A stretch of 21,938 nucleotides of DNA. It comes from Kiritimatiellia bacterium. Its GTDB lineage: Bacteria; Verrucomicrobiota; Kiritimatiellia; RFP12; DVOR01. Below the pieces are notes generated by a model that was not told the origin of the DNA, made no database searches, and saw only the letters and a list, made by a program, of their open reading frames with translations. Of the stretch, positions 1 through 7,562 are shown piece by piece. The DNA lies in assembly GCA_900771325.1 (NCBI GenBank), contig CAAGNN010000132.1, positions 1-21,938 of the forward strand, written 5' to 3'. Positions within the stretch are counted from its first letter, which is position 1. Each line of letters begins with the position of its first letter. The translations under genes were made by a program, and so were the position numbers.

Positions 1-192
1 ATGGAAACAGACAGAATACTACTTCGCCATTGGCAGGACAGTGATGCCGATGTGCTATATGAATACGCCAAAGAGCCGGAAGTGGGGGAGCGTGCAGGTT
101 GGCCGCCACACAATTCCCGTGAGCAGAGCTTGGAGATAATCCGCACGGTGCAGACGCCGCGGAAGTGGATCGGCCGCTGCGCGCCGCAGTAG
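1..192 (+). pseudogene. N-terminal fragment of a GNAT (RimJ-like) N-acetyltransferase, chimeric
   Basis: The plus frame opens with ATG at base 1 and reads like the start of RimJ/RimL-type GNAT acetyltransferases: RILLRHWQDSDADVLYEYA, then AGWPPH, then SLEIIRTV. Family resemblance stops at base 150. After that come only 13 unrelated residues to a stop at 190-192, which are antisense translation of panC. The acetyl-CoA-binding motifs further along a GNAT protein are absent. Bases 1-143 are visibly richer in A/T than what follows and would be the only plus-strand gene here. The junction lies in the 7-bp stretch CACGGTG (144-150), which fits both families. An assembly chimera at a contig end is the likeliest explanation; a real rearrangement is the alternative. 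Confidence 0.55.
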
Positions 193-536
193 CCTTTGGA
201 GAGAAGCGTCTCGTCGACCCAGGTGCTCGCGTCCTGCGGGTACATATCCGCGGGCTGCGGGAGGAAGCAGGCGGCGGCGCCTTCGGCCTGGCAGAGGGCG
301 AGGTCATCGGCCTCCTTGTGCGGATAGGCGTCGTAATCCTCGTTGGGGGCGAACTGCGTGGGGTTGACGAAGATGGAGACCACGACCGCGTCGCAGCGCT
401 TGCGCGCCTCGCGAATGAGCGAGAGGTGGCCTTCGTGCAGGTAGCCCATCGTGGGGACCAGGCCGATAATGCGCCCAAGGCGCTTCTGCTCCACGCACCA
501 GGCGTGCAGCTCAGTGGGAGAGGTGAAGGTTTGCAT
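144..536 (-). CDS. panC: Pantothenate synthetase (pantoate-beta-alanine ligase), truncated 3' end
   Basis: PanC condenses pantoate with beta-alanine using ATP, giving pantothenate for coenzyme A in the cytoplasm. The frame starts at ATG 536 with AGGAAG a few bases upstream and lies 15 bp behind metG, so the two are probably co-transcribed. The visible part carries the diagnostic PanC blocks: LVPTMGYLHEGHLSL at about residues 26-40 (the HIGH-like H34xxxH37 ATP site), VVVSIFVNPTQF at about 53-64, and HFRGVCTV at about 124-131. A family member is about 280 residues long; only about 131 authentic residues are present. The C-terminal half, with the FGQKD-type and KMSKS-like regions, is missing. 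The frame stays open to the window edge but in unrelated sequence. Confidence 0.88.
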
Positions 537-551
537 CGTGCTTCCTTTCAA

Positions 552-2615
552 TTAGTGCAGGCGCGCGCCGGGGACGGTGGGGGTCGCCGGCTGCATCACG
601 CGGAAGGAGCCGTCGGGATCGGTGGAGGCGACGATCATCCCTTCCGACACGCCAAAGCGCATCTTGCGCGGGGCGAGGTTGGCCACCATTACCACCTGCT
701 GGCCGATGAGCGCCTCGGGGGCGTAGCTCTTGCGAATGCCGGCGAAGACGTTGCGCGGCTTGGCTTCGCCCACATCGAGCGTCAGGTGCAGCAGCTTGTC
801 CGAGCCCTCGACCGCCTCGGCGGTGAGCACGGTGGCCACGCGCAGGTCCACCTTCGCGAAATCCTCGATGGAGATGGTCTCGGCCAGCGGCTCGGGGAAG
901 ACGGCCTCGGCGGGCTTGGTGGCCAACTGCCGCGCGCCCTTCTTCACATCCTTCTCGGCCAGGGTCTTGGCGGTCTCCTTGAGGGTCTCCTTGGAGGCCT
1001 CGACCATTGCCTCGACGGCCTTGGGGTCGATGCGCGCGGCCAGGTGCTCATAGGCACCGATTGCGCCGCCCTCGATCTCCTTCTGCGCGTCGGCAAAGGT
1101 GTAGGGCGCCTCGCCAAAGAGTTTCTCGACCTTCTCGGCGTAGCTCGGGAGGATGGGCTTAAGGGCAATGGCCATCAGGCGGAAGAGGTTCAGCGTGCCG
1201 GTGAGGACCGCGCGCGTGGCCTCGACATCCTCCTTGACCAGCTTCCAGGGCATCTTCGCGTCGAAGAGCTGATTAGCCTTGTCGGCCCACTCGCGCACGA
1301 GGACCATTGCGCGGCAGAAGTCGCGCTTCTCGTAGGCGGAGAGGACCTCGGGCAGCTGGGCGCGGCATTCGGCCAGGAGCGCGCGGCTCTCGGGGTCCAT
1401 CGCGCTGAGGGTGCCGCCGCAGCTCTTGTTGATCATCTGCGCGCCGCGGGAGGCGAGGTTGGTAATCTTGCCGACGAGGTCGGAGTTCACGCGGCCAACG
1501 AAGTCCTGGAGGTTAAGGTCCATATCGTCGACCGTGCCATTGAGCTTGCAGGCGTAGTAGAAGCGCAGGGCCTGGGCGGGCAGGTGCTGGAGGTAGGTGG
1601 CGGCGGAGACGAAGGTGCCCTTGCTCTTGCTCATCTTCTCGCCATTGACCTGCAGGAAGCCGTGGACGAAGACCTGCGTGGGCGTGCGCCAGCCGGCATT
1701 CTCCAACAGCGCCGGCCAGAAGAGGCAGTGGAAGCGGACGATGTCCTTGCCGATGAAGTGGTAGACCTTGGCCTTGGGGTCCTGCCACCAGGCCTCGAGC
1801 GTCTCGCCGCGCGCCTTGGCCCAACGCTCCAAGGTGGCCATATAGCCCACCGGCGCGTCCAGCCACACATAGAAGAACTTGTCCTGCTCGCCGGGGATGG
1901 CGAAGCCGAAGTAAGGCTTATCGCGCGAGATGTTCCAGCCGCGCAGGGGCTCGCTGAACCACTCGAGGAGCTTGCCGGCGGTGGCGGCATCGGTATGCGC
2001 GGGGATCCAGGCCTTGAGGAAGTCGCGGAAGGGCTCGAGCTCGAAGAAGAGCTGCTCGCTTGCGCGCATCACCGGCTTGCCACCGCAGACCGCGCAGTAG
2101 GGCTCAACGAGCTCATTGGCGTTGTAGGTGGCGTTGCAAACCTCGCAGCCGTCGCCATACTGATCCTTCGCGCCGCACTTCGGGCAGGTGCCCTTGACGA
2201 AGCGCCCGGGCAGGAACATCCCGCAGTGCTCGCAGTAGAGCTGCTCAACGCTCCGGCGGGAGATGAGGCCGCGCTCCTTCAAGCGCAGGTAGATGGCTTC
2301 GGAGAGGGCGCGGTTCTCGTCGCAATTCGTCGAGCCATAGAGGTCGAAGCCCATCTCGAAGGCGCCGAACTCCTTGACGCGGGCGCGGTAGGAGCGATTG
2401 ATCAGCGCCTCGGGGGTGATGCCCTCCTTGCGCGCGCGGATCATAATCGGCGTACCGTGCGTATCGTCCGCGCAGACATAGACGCAGTCGTGGCCCATCA
2501 TCTTCTGATAGCGCACCCAGAAGTCCGTCTGCAAATACTCCACCAAATGGCCCAGGTGCAGCGCCCCGTTCGCATACGGCAGCGCGCTCGTCACCACAAT
2601 CTTCCGCTTTTCCAT
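552..2615 (-). CDS. metG: Methionyl-tRNA synthetase
   Basis: This class I synthetase charges tRNA-Met with methionine. The 687-residue protein has the HIGH signature as HLGH at residues 20-23 and KMSKS at 327-331. It has the two-knuckle zinc domain, with cysteine pairs C128/C131, C144/C147, C157/C160 and C174/C177, which marks the long E. coli-like MetG1 type. The C-terminus, from about residue 585, is an EMAPII/Arc1p-like OB-fold tRNA-binding domain (DFAKVDLRVATV, then GSDKLL, then NLAPRKMRFGVSEGM), typical of dimeric MetRS. An Ala/Lys/Glu-rich linker (about 545-580) joins it to the anticodon-binding helical domain. Start ATG 2615 has AAGGAGA just upstream. Repeat element E1 lies between this gene and the oxidoreductase upstream, so transcription probably starts in or near it. 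panC follows after 15 bp. Confidence 0.97.
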   Translation of the reverse strand: MEKRKIVVTSALPYANGALHLGHLVEYLQTDFWVRYQKMMGHDCVYVCADDTHGTPIMIRARKEGITPEALINRSYRARVKEFGAFEMGFDLYGSTNCDENRALSEAIYLRLKERGLISRRSVEQLYCEHCGMFLPGRFVKGTCPKCGAKDQYGDGCEVCNATYNANELVEPYCAVCGGKPVMRASEQLFFELEPFRDFLKAWIPAHTDAATAGKLLEWFSEPLRGWNISRDKPYFGFAIPGEQDKFFYVWLDAPVGYMATLERWAKARGETLEAWWQDPKAKVYHFIGKDIVRFHCLFWPALLENAGWRTPTQVFVHGFLQVNGEKMSKSKGTFVSAATYLQHLPAQALRFYYACKLNGTVDDMDLNLQDFVGRVNSDLVGKITNLASRGAQMINKSCGGTLSAMDPESRALLAECRAQLPEVLSAYEKRDFCRAMVLVREWADKANQLFDAKMPWKLVKEDVEATRAVLTGTLNLFRLMAIALKPILPSYAEKVEKLFGEAPYTFADAQKEIEGGAIGAYEHLAARIDPKAVEAMVEASKETLKETAKTLAEKDVKKGARQLATKPAEAVFPEPLAETISIEDFAKVDLRVATVLTAEAVEGSDKLLHLTLDVGEAKPRNVFAGIRKSYAPEALIGQQVVMVANLAPRKMRFGVSEGMIVASTDPDGSFRVMQPATPTVPGARLH

Positions 2616-2648
2616 CGTTCACTCTCCTTAGTAAGCAAAGTCGACAGG

Positions 2649-2760
2649 GCTGGCGCTCGCTGTGCCCCGCCCGTCTGAGCCGTTAAAACCTCTCCGCTTG
2701 TCCATCCGCACTCCGTCGCGTTCGCGCGAACCGTTCACCGTTCACTGTTCACCGTTCACT
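2649..2760 (-). repeat. Heptamer-armed element E1 (core plus one arm)
   Basis: Read on the minus strand, a tandem 7-bp tract at 2731-2760 (plus-strand units CCGTTCA, CCGTTCA, CTGTTCA, CCGTTCA) is followed by a 78-bp core (2649-2726). The core shares exact blocks with element E2: CGCGACGGA near its start, the 15-mer TAACGGCTCAGACGG (2671-2685) and CGAGCGCCAGC at its end. The second, inverted heptamer arm seen in E2 and E3 is absent; the metG leader begins there. The arm overlaps the stop codon of the oxidoreductase at 2749-2751, so the repeat encodes that protein's last residues. E1 is reversed relative to E2 and E3. Confidence 0.85.
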
Positions 2761-4011
2761 TCTCTCGGCCAACTTCAACGCGCCCTGCTCCCGGCGGCTC
2801 TCCTCGGCGGCAAAGGCGATCCGGTGGCTCTCCAGGGAGACCTCGAAGATCTCGCCCCAGCCGGCCGGGTCGGCCACCGTCAGCTGGCGCACCAGCTCAT
2901 CCATCAGCCCGAAGTCGCCGCCGCCGTGACCCGAGCCCATCGGCATCCCGGCCTCCAAGACGCTATCCCACACCTCGGTGGTGCGCGTGTCGAAGTGGTA
3001 AATGGTCAGCGTCCGGCCATTGCCGACAATCTCCCCGCGCGTGCCGAAGACCTTGGTCTCGCGGCCGCCGGTGTAGGTGTAGCTCTCCATCTGGTGGGCC
3101 ACCGTGATGCCGCCCTCGAACCGCAGGTTCACCACCTGGTGATCGACCGCGTCGTTATCGCAAGCATAGACGCAGCGGCCGTAGGGCCCCTCGCGCAACA
3201 TCGCCTCCATCGCCTCGTCGCGCTTGTCCACGAAGGGATAGCGGTAGTCCTGCCGCTCCAGGTAAATCTTCCGCGCCGAGTAGGGGCACGCGCGCTCCAC
3301 CGCCGCCGGGCAGTCCAGACAGCGCTCGGCCGCCCCCGCGGGCTTGTGCGCCGCGTTGAAATGGAAGGTGCTCCCGAAGCTCGAGACGCCCGTGCAGCGC
3401 TTCCCGCCCAGCCACCAGACGAACTGGTCGAAGTCGTGGCAGCACTTCTGCAAGATCATCGGCGTGGCGCGCCCGGTGTTGCCCCAGTTCCCCCGGCAGA
3501 AGCTGTGCGCCGCGTGCATATAGGCCACCGGCTCGAGGTGCTGAATGCTCACCACCTCCCCAATCGCCCCACCCTGCAAGAGATCGTGCAGCTTCTTGAA
3601 GTAGACCGTATAGCGCAGCACGTGGCCCAGAATGACCAACCGCGGCTGCACCGCGCGCACCTTCGCCGCCAGCCTCTCGCACTCGGCCCAACTCCGCGCC
3701 ATCGGCTTCTCCAGCAGCAGATGATAGCCGGCATCCAAACAGGCAATCGCCGGCTCCACGTGCAGCGCGTCAGGCATCGCGATCACCATCACATCGCACT
3801 TAGGCTTCGCCGCCACCGCCTCCGACCAATCCCCCCACTGCGCCTCGGGCCCCAACCCGTGCGCCTGGGCCACCGCCGCACGCGCCGCCGGGTTAATATC
3901 CGCCACCCCCACCACCTTCACCTTCTGCGGATACGCCGCGGCATAGGCGGCATAGGTCCGCCCACGGTCGCCAGCGCCCAAAATCACCATCGTTATCGCA
4001 TCTCGCTCCAT
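2749..4011 (-). CDS. Gfo/Idh/MocA-family NAD(P)-dependent oxidoreductase
   Basis: This 420-residue enzyme has the family's N-terminal Rossmann fold (MVILGAGDRG, GxGxxG at residues 12-17; acidic D38 after the second strand) and the EKP motif at 101-103, whose lysine is usually catalytic. A KCCHDFD segment at 189-195 matches the family's conserved His/Asp region. A Cys-rich insertion (CLDCP at 231-235, CPYSAR at 242-247) resembles a subgroup common in Bacteroidota and PVC genomes; its role is not known to me. The family usually oxidises or reduces sugars, inositols or amino sugars; the substrate cannot be read from sequence. I chose ATG 4011 because AAGGAG lies 10 bases upstream; an upstream ATG at 4038 would add nine residues without a clear site. 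The last residues and stop fall inside the heptamer tract of E1. It appears monocistronic, bounded upstream by a terminator. Confidence 0.93.
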   Translation of the reverse strand: MERDAITMVILGAGDRGRTYAAYAAAYPQKVKVVGVADINPAARAAVAQAHGLGPEAQWGDWSEAVAAKPKCDVMVIAMPDALHVEPAIACLDAGYHLLLEKPMARSWAECERLAAKVRAVQPRLVILGHVLRYTVYFKKLHDLLQGGAIGEVVSIQHLEPVAYMHAAHSFCRGNWGNTGRATPMILQKCCHDFDQFVWWLGGKRCTGVSSFGSTFHFNAAHKPAGAAERCLDCPAAVERACPYSARKIYLERQDYRYPFVDKRDEAMEAMLREGPYGRCVYACDNDAVDHQVVNLRFEGGITVAHQMESYTYTGGRETKVFGTRGEIVGNGRTLTIYHFDTRTTEVWDSVLEAGMPMGSGHGGGDFGLMDELVRQLTVADPAGWGEIFEVSLESHRIAFAAEESRREQGALKLAERSER

Positions 4012-4043
4012 CGCGCTCTCGCTCCTTGTGCAAAACACCCCTT

Positions 4044-4049
4044 ATTGTA
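4044..4049 (-). promoter_or_regulatory. Probable -10 box of the oxidoreductase gene
   Basis: The minus strand reads TACAAT, one base off the sigma-70 -10 consensus, about 33 bases before ATG 4011 and downstream of the terminator of the preceding operon. No convincing -35 hexamer lies at the usual distance. The short AT-containing patch stands out in a very GC-rich spacer. Confidence 0.4.
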
Positions 4050-4095
4050 GCACAACTCCCCGCGCCCGTGCTGCACTTGCCGAAACGACTATAGG

Positions 4096-4132
4096 GAAAA
4101 ACGCGCGCAGGAGCCCTTCAAGGCTCCTGCGC
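4096..4132 (-). terminator. Intrinsic terminator of the PEP-CTERM operon
   Basis: On the minus strand an 11-bp perfect GC-rich stem (GCGCAGGAGCC pairing with GGCTCCTGCGC, 4105-4115 with 4122-4132) with a 6-base loop is followed within a few bases by TTTTT (4097-4101). It lies 25 bp beyond the stop of the last secreted-protein gene and before the oxidoreductase promoter. Confidence 0.85.
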
Positions 4133-4156
4133 ACAGGAATCGGCAACTGGCTGCGA

Positions 4157-4678
4157 TTACGCCTTGCGCCGCAAGGCCACGCCCGCAACGCCAAGCGCCA
4201 ACAAGGCCAACACCGTTGGCTCAGGAACGATGGTGCCCGTGGTCCACTCGCCGGGGTCATACTGCGGCTGATAGGAGGCACCCGAGCCCCCCACGCCAGG
4301 GTCACCAAAGGCCCCGTCCGTGGAGCCCAACACACCATTGGTGTTATAGGCGTAAATCTGCTCGGCATCATTCACCAGGAACAGGAAGTAGTTGGAACTG
4401 TCAACCTTCGCATCGCTGAGCATCCCGTACCAATAGCCGTCATCCAGCTGCAAGACACCCGTACCCGATTCTGCGGCGATGGTAACCTGCGTATAGCCAG
4501 TCACCGTCTCGCCAGCATAGACCTTCAGCAGGTTCTCTGCCGAAGCGGAGGCACCCTCAGCCACAGCAACGAGAATCGCCGAGGTATAGGTTCCTTCCGT
4601 CGGGGCCTTCCAATTAATCGTGACGGCCTGCACGGAGAGAGCAACCGCACACGCCAATAGGAATAAGCACTTCTTCAT
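4157..4678 (-). CDS. Secreted protein with PEP-CTERM sorting tail
   Basis: This is a 173-residue exported protein. It has a signal peptide (MKKCLFLLACAVALSVQA), a small beta-rich body with an SSNYFLFLV block also recognisable in two other proteins of the operon, a Gly/Pro-rich linker, and a C-terminal VPEPTVLALLALGV-type segment ending in RRKA. That architecture (Pro-Glu-Pro, membrane segment, basic end) is the PEP-CTERM signal, which in other bacteria is processed by exosortase and anchors proteins to the outer surface or exopolysaccharide. No exosortase is in this window. ATG 4678 is preferred because GGAGG sits 5 bases upstream; the longer TTG start at 4690 overlaps that site. It is the last gene of a four-gene operon. 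The body's function is unknown. Confidence 0.88.
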   Translation of the reverse strand: MKKCLFLLACAVALSVQAVTINWKAPTEGTYTSAILVAVAEGASASAENLLKVYAGETVTGYTQVTIAAESGTGVLQLDDGYWYGMLSDAKVDSSNYFLFLVNDAEQIYAYNTNGVLGSTDGAFGDPGVGGSGASYQPQYDPGEWTTGTIVPEPTVLALLALGVAGVALRRKA

Positions 4679-4699
4679 CTTTACCTCCAAACGAGACTG

Positions 4700-5278
4700 T
4701 TAGGCCACCTTGCGGCGCAGCGCAAGCCCAGCAACTCCCAAGGCCAACAACGCCAAGACCGTCGGCTCAGGCGCAGACTTGTGATTCGCAGCAATCCAGG
4801 AGAGATCCGCGAACTCGCTGTACAGCGGGTAGCTGTCCGCCGTGGTGTCGAAAAAGCCCGGGCTCGTAATATTCCCTTTCTCATCCGTGAGATACTGCGC
4901 ACCGGCAATGGCGTATGTCCCCGCCTCGGCAGTGTTAGCATTCGCCACAAAGACGAGATAGTAGTAGGTGCCGCTGGTCACATTGCCAAGATTCGCCCAC
5001 AACGACAACCCTTCATCGTACTCCACGAAAGTGCTCGCAGAGCCCAACGAGACCGACTGCTTATTCGTCAACTTACCCTCGAAGGTGGCCTGGCCCCCTT
5101 CGCTCCAAGTTGTCGAACCAGCGCCATACGCCTTCACTTCCGAAGAGGAAGCGTAGACATAAACCGTGGAGTTGAGGATGTCGCTGTCAACTGCTGGCAA
5201 GTTCCAGCCAATCATCACCGCCCTTGCCGCCGAGGCGGCAAAGACGAGTAATGAGCATAGTAGAGATTGTCTAAACAT
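4700..5278 (-). CDS. Secreted protein with PEP-CTERM sorting tail (paralogue)
   Basis: This is a 192-residue exported protein. The signal peptide (MFRQSLLCSLLVFAASAARA) leads into a body with a TYYYLVFV strand that lines up with NYFLFLV of the next gene and NFYLFVI of the first gene of the operon. The tail APEPTVLALLALGVAGLAL plus RRKVA is nearly identical to that of the downstream gene, although the bodies have diverged. This suggests either tail exchange or strong constraint on the sorting signal. Start ATG 5278 has GAGGG upstream. Spacing is 12 bp to the preceding gene and 21 bp to the following one, so co-transcription is likely. The expected location is the cell surface. The function of the body is not recognised. 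Confidence 0.88.
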   Translation of the reverse strand: MFRQSLLCSLLVFAASAARAVMIGWNLPAVDSDILNSTVYVYASSSEVKAYGAGSTTWSEGGQATFEGKLTNKQSVSLGSASTFVEYDEGLSLWANLGNVTSGTYYYLVFVANANTAEAGTYAIAGAQYLTDEKGNITSPGFFDTTADSYPLYSEFADLSWIAANHKSAPEPTVLALLALGVAGLALRRKVA

Positions 5279-5290
5279 AATTCCCTCGCA

Positions 5291-6160
5291 TTAGTTCGCG
5301 GCGGCCGGCGCAACACCGTAGTAGTAGACAGCCTCACCCGGCTGCAACATCTCGGTGGTCATATTGAAGTTCGCCGTTAAGCCGCCGTTAGGGTGATACT
5401 TCGTCCAAGAAGAGGTCTTCTTCGCGTAAATCGTGTAGTTGGCATCGCCCGACTTTGCAATGCGGAAGACCTGCGTCCCCTTGAGGCAGGTGGAATCGTT
5501 GAAGAGCTGCGAAAGCGGAATCGCCTCGCTCGTCTCATTGCCAATCTTCTTCAGGACCATCGTTCCCTCAGGAGCAATCGAGGTCTGATCCCCGTTCTGC
5601 TGACCACAGAAAGTGACCTGCGTCTTCGTGCTGCTCTCATCACTCGCGAGGAGGGAGGCCGAAGCAAGGCCTGCGAACGCGCCGCCGCCAGCAGCCTGCG
5701 TCAAGCTGATATCGGCCGGGTTGTAGAACCACAAGACCGTCCCGCAAGCCAGCTCGGTCGAGCCCTTCGCAGTTGTCCCGTCCTCAGCAGTCCACGCATA
5801 AGTGTAGGTGGAGCCCCCATCCGCCGTCTTCGCCGTGATTTTAGCTTCGATCGTCTCACTCCCAAAGACGGTGACCCGGCACTGGCCAGTCGCACTAATG
5901 TCGCTAGCATCGGCCGGCTTAACACCATAAGCCTCCGGAGGGAGCACCTGGTCCAAAGTCAAGGCAACCGTAGAGGTGGACCCCGTGATATCCAGCCCCT
6001 TCACCGGGACGCACAGCAACTGATAACCGCTGGCAGAAGGCACACTCGCACGCTGAACAACCACGGCAACGTTTCCACCCGTCACCTCGGCGGCATACGC
6101 AAGGCTCCCTGCACTGAACAACGCCAGCGCGGCCAAACTCGCAATCGCATTCTGCTTCAT
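5291..6160 (-). CDS. Secreted protein of unknown function
   Basis: This is a 289-residue protein with a clear signal peptide (MKQNAIASLAALALFSAGSL, then AYAAEV, cleavage likely after AYA). The mature part is Ser/Thr/Gly/Ala-rich with strand-like segments and three scattered cysteines, and ends GEAVYYYGVAPAAAN. It has no PEP-CTERM tail, lipobox or membrane anchor, so it is probably free in the periplasm or secreted. I chose ATG 6160 because AAGGAG lies at the right distance; an upstream ATG at 6175 overlaps the previous stop and that ribosome site. It sits 11 bp after the previous gene and 12 bp before the next. I do not recognise the family. Its context suggests a surface or secreted structure made with the two PEP-CTERM proteins. 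Confidence 0.8.
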   Translation of the reverse strand: MKQNAIASLAALALFSAGSLAYAAEVTGGNVAVVVQRASVPSASGYQLLCVPVKGLDITGSTSTVALTLDQVLPPEAYGVKPADASDISATGQCRVTVFGSETIEAKITAKTADGGSTYTYAWTAEDGTTAKGSTELACGTVLWFYNPADISLTQAAGGGAFAGLASASLLASDESSTKTQVTFCGQQNGDQTSIAPEGTMVLKKIGNETSEAIPLSQLFNDSTCLKGTQVFRIAKSGDANYTIYAKKTSSWTKYHPNGGLTANFNMTTEMLQPGEAVYYYGVAPAAAN

Positions 6161-6171
6161 TTCGTTCTCCT

Positions 6172-7356
6172 TCATTTTGCTTGTTCGATTTTGTAGAACC
6201 GGCTTGTATCGCCATTCACAGTGGGCAAGACAAGACTTCCTAAATCAACCAAACGACAACGAGTATAGACATTTCCGATCGCGTTGTCAAGCGCTTTATC
6301 AAGCGGAACCCAATCTTCGCTCAGATTGGCCTTCGTCATCACCGTATAGCGCAAGTAATCTGGCACAGCCACACCAGGGATTTGGCTCTCCACATCGCCC
6401 GCTTCCGTCGTCGCCAAAGTCAATGCCCACCCTGCTTCGGTCAGCGTCCAAGCCCCCAACGCCGGCGAGAGCACCTTCTCCACATCCTCCCCGCTATAGG
6501 TCTCACCGCCCACAACGAGGGTTTCCGGCAGCGCTAATTCCTTCATCACCACTGGCGAAAGGAAGCAAAAATCATATATGGTAGACATCAACAGTGAGCC
6601 TGCACTCAACACGCACGCCGAGTAGTTAAAGGTCGACCAATCTCTGGTTGTATGAGCCAGTTCGTAGATATCCTTCATAATCAACGCGACCCCATAGGCC
6701 ACCGTCCCCGCCCCCGGCGACCCCGTGCCACTGCGCGTATCCTCGATGATAACAAAGAGGTAGAAGTTCTTTCCATCGAACTTTTCATCGGCCAAGACAT
6801 TCGCATTCCAATAGTCGTAGGGCGTGGACTTTTCCGCAACATAGGCATCCCCCATCTGCACCTTCAACAGATTGTCTACGCCAGCGTCCACGAATGCAGC
6901 CATCCCTGCCCCGATGTACCCCTCCGTCGCCGTGACGCTACGCTCTGCCGCAACTCCCGATCCATAATATGGCACATCGACAATCGTGGCCCCCGCCAGA
7001 CACCCTGTAGTCGTGACCTTACCCGTTGCGTCGAGTTCAAGGGGCATCGTCTGCAAGATCTTCTGCACCTCGCTCGTGCGCGCGTCTCCAGACTTCTCTG
7101 TGCTAACGGCCACACAACGAACGCGCTCGCCCACAGCAAAGGCCGCACCATCCCCATAGGCCCCCGGGCCGAACTTCAACTGCGCGTACTCGCTCGTCGC
7201 CCCTACTCTGCGCGCCACATCATTCAACATCTCATACCGCGCCGCATTCTCTGCGGTGAGGTGATGAGCATACACCCTCACCGTCACCTCCGCGCAACGA
7301 GCGAGGGGGGCAGCCAGGGTGGCGAACGCCAAGATGATGAAAACTAGGGACCTCAT
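6172..7356 (-). CDS. Secreted protein, first gene of the PEP-CTERM operon
   Basis: This is a 394-residue exported protein with signal peptide MRSLVFIILAFATLAAPLAR, then CAEV. A segment around NFYLFVIIEDTRSG, followed by VAYGVAL, resembles the strand blocks in the two PEP-CTERM proteins of the operon, so the three may share a domain. The C-terminus ends DTSRFYKIEQAK, like the SRFYRL-type endings I associate with secreted proteins of Verrucomicrobiota/Kiritimatiellota. There is no sorting tail. ATG 7356 is chosen because the signal peptide starts there; the longer frame to 7452 would run through the promoter and into a 22-bp repeat array. No ribosome-binding sequence is visible at the usual distance, and the predicted promoter leaves almost no leader, so initiation may be leaderless. 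The molecular function is unknown. Confidence 0.8.
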   Translation of the reverse strand: MRSLVFIILAFATLAAPLARCAEVTVRVYAHHLTAENAARYEMLNDVARRVGATSEYAQLKFGPGAYGDGAAFAVGERVRCVAVSTEKSGDARTSEVQKILQTMPLELDATGKVTTTGCLAGATIVDVPYYGSGVAAERSVTATEGYIGAGMAAFVDAGVDNLLKVQMGDAYVAEKSTPYDYWNANVLADEKFDGKNFYLFVIIEDTRSGTGSPGAGTVAYGVALIMKDIYELAHTTRDWSTFNYSACVLSAGSLLMSTIYDFCFLSPVVMKELALPETLVVGGETYSGEDVEKVLSPALGAWTLTEAGWALTLATTEAGDVESQIPGVAVPDYLRYTVMTKANLSEDWVPLDKALDNAIGNVYTRCRLVDLGSLVLPTVNGDTSRFYKIEQAK

Positions 7357-7365
7357 AGCGGCGAT

Positions 7366-7395
7366 ATAGTAGCACCTTCCCCACAACGCGTGCAA
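7366..7395 (-). promoter_or_regulatory. Probable sigma-70 promoter of the secreted-protein operon
   Basis: On the minus strand TTGCAC (7390-7395) and TACTAT (7366-7371) are 18 bp apart. The -10 box ends only 9 bases before ATG 7356, so the expected transcript would begin at or within a few bases of the start codon. This agrees with the missing Shine-Dalgarno sequence. The patch is visibly A/T-richer than the repeat array just upstream. Confidence 0.5.
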
Positions 7396-7428
7396 GCAAA
7401 AAGTTTTAGGAGGCTCGCCGTTGAACCG

Positions 7429-7562
7429 CATCCGCCCCGGGTCGAGGGTCAACCCGGGGCGGGTCGGGGGTCAACCCGGGGCGGGTCCACCTCGAACCCG
7501 GGGCGGGTCCACCTCGAACCCGGGGCGGGTCGGGGGTCAACCCGGGGCGGGTCGAGGGGAAG
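7429..7562. repeat. 22-bp tandem repeat array 1
   Basis: The conserved AACCCGGGGCGGGTC recurs at an exact 22-bp step (CCC at 7453, 7475, 7497, 7519 and 7541), with a degenerate unit at 7431. The 7-8 bases between cores vary between a few types (for example CCACCTCG, CGGGGGTC). The core is a near-palindrome (ACCC...GGGT). The array lies between the lnt-TPR gene and the promoter of the secreted-protein operon. All reading frames through it are open, so the ORFs seen here are a composition effect. Confidence 0.92.

Noticed and set aside
165..2678. Very long plus-strand open frame opposite panC and metG
   Set aside because: Low-complexity Gly/Leu/Ala/Glu/Arg translation antisense to a certain synthetase gene. 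High GC at third codon positions keeps this frame open.
2662..4050. 462-residue plus-strand frame opposite the oxidoreductase gene
   Set aside because: Arg/His/Pro-rich shadow of a gene with clear Rossmann and EKP motifs.
7429..7562. CRISPR array
   Set aside because: The period is only 22 bp, spacers are 7-8 bases and recur, the array also lies inside a gene elsewhere, and no cas gene is present.
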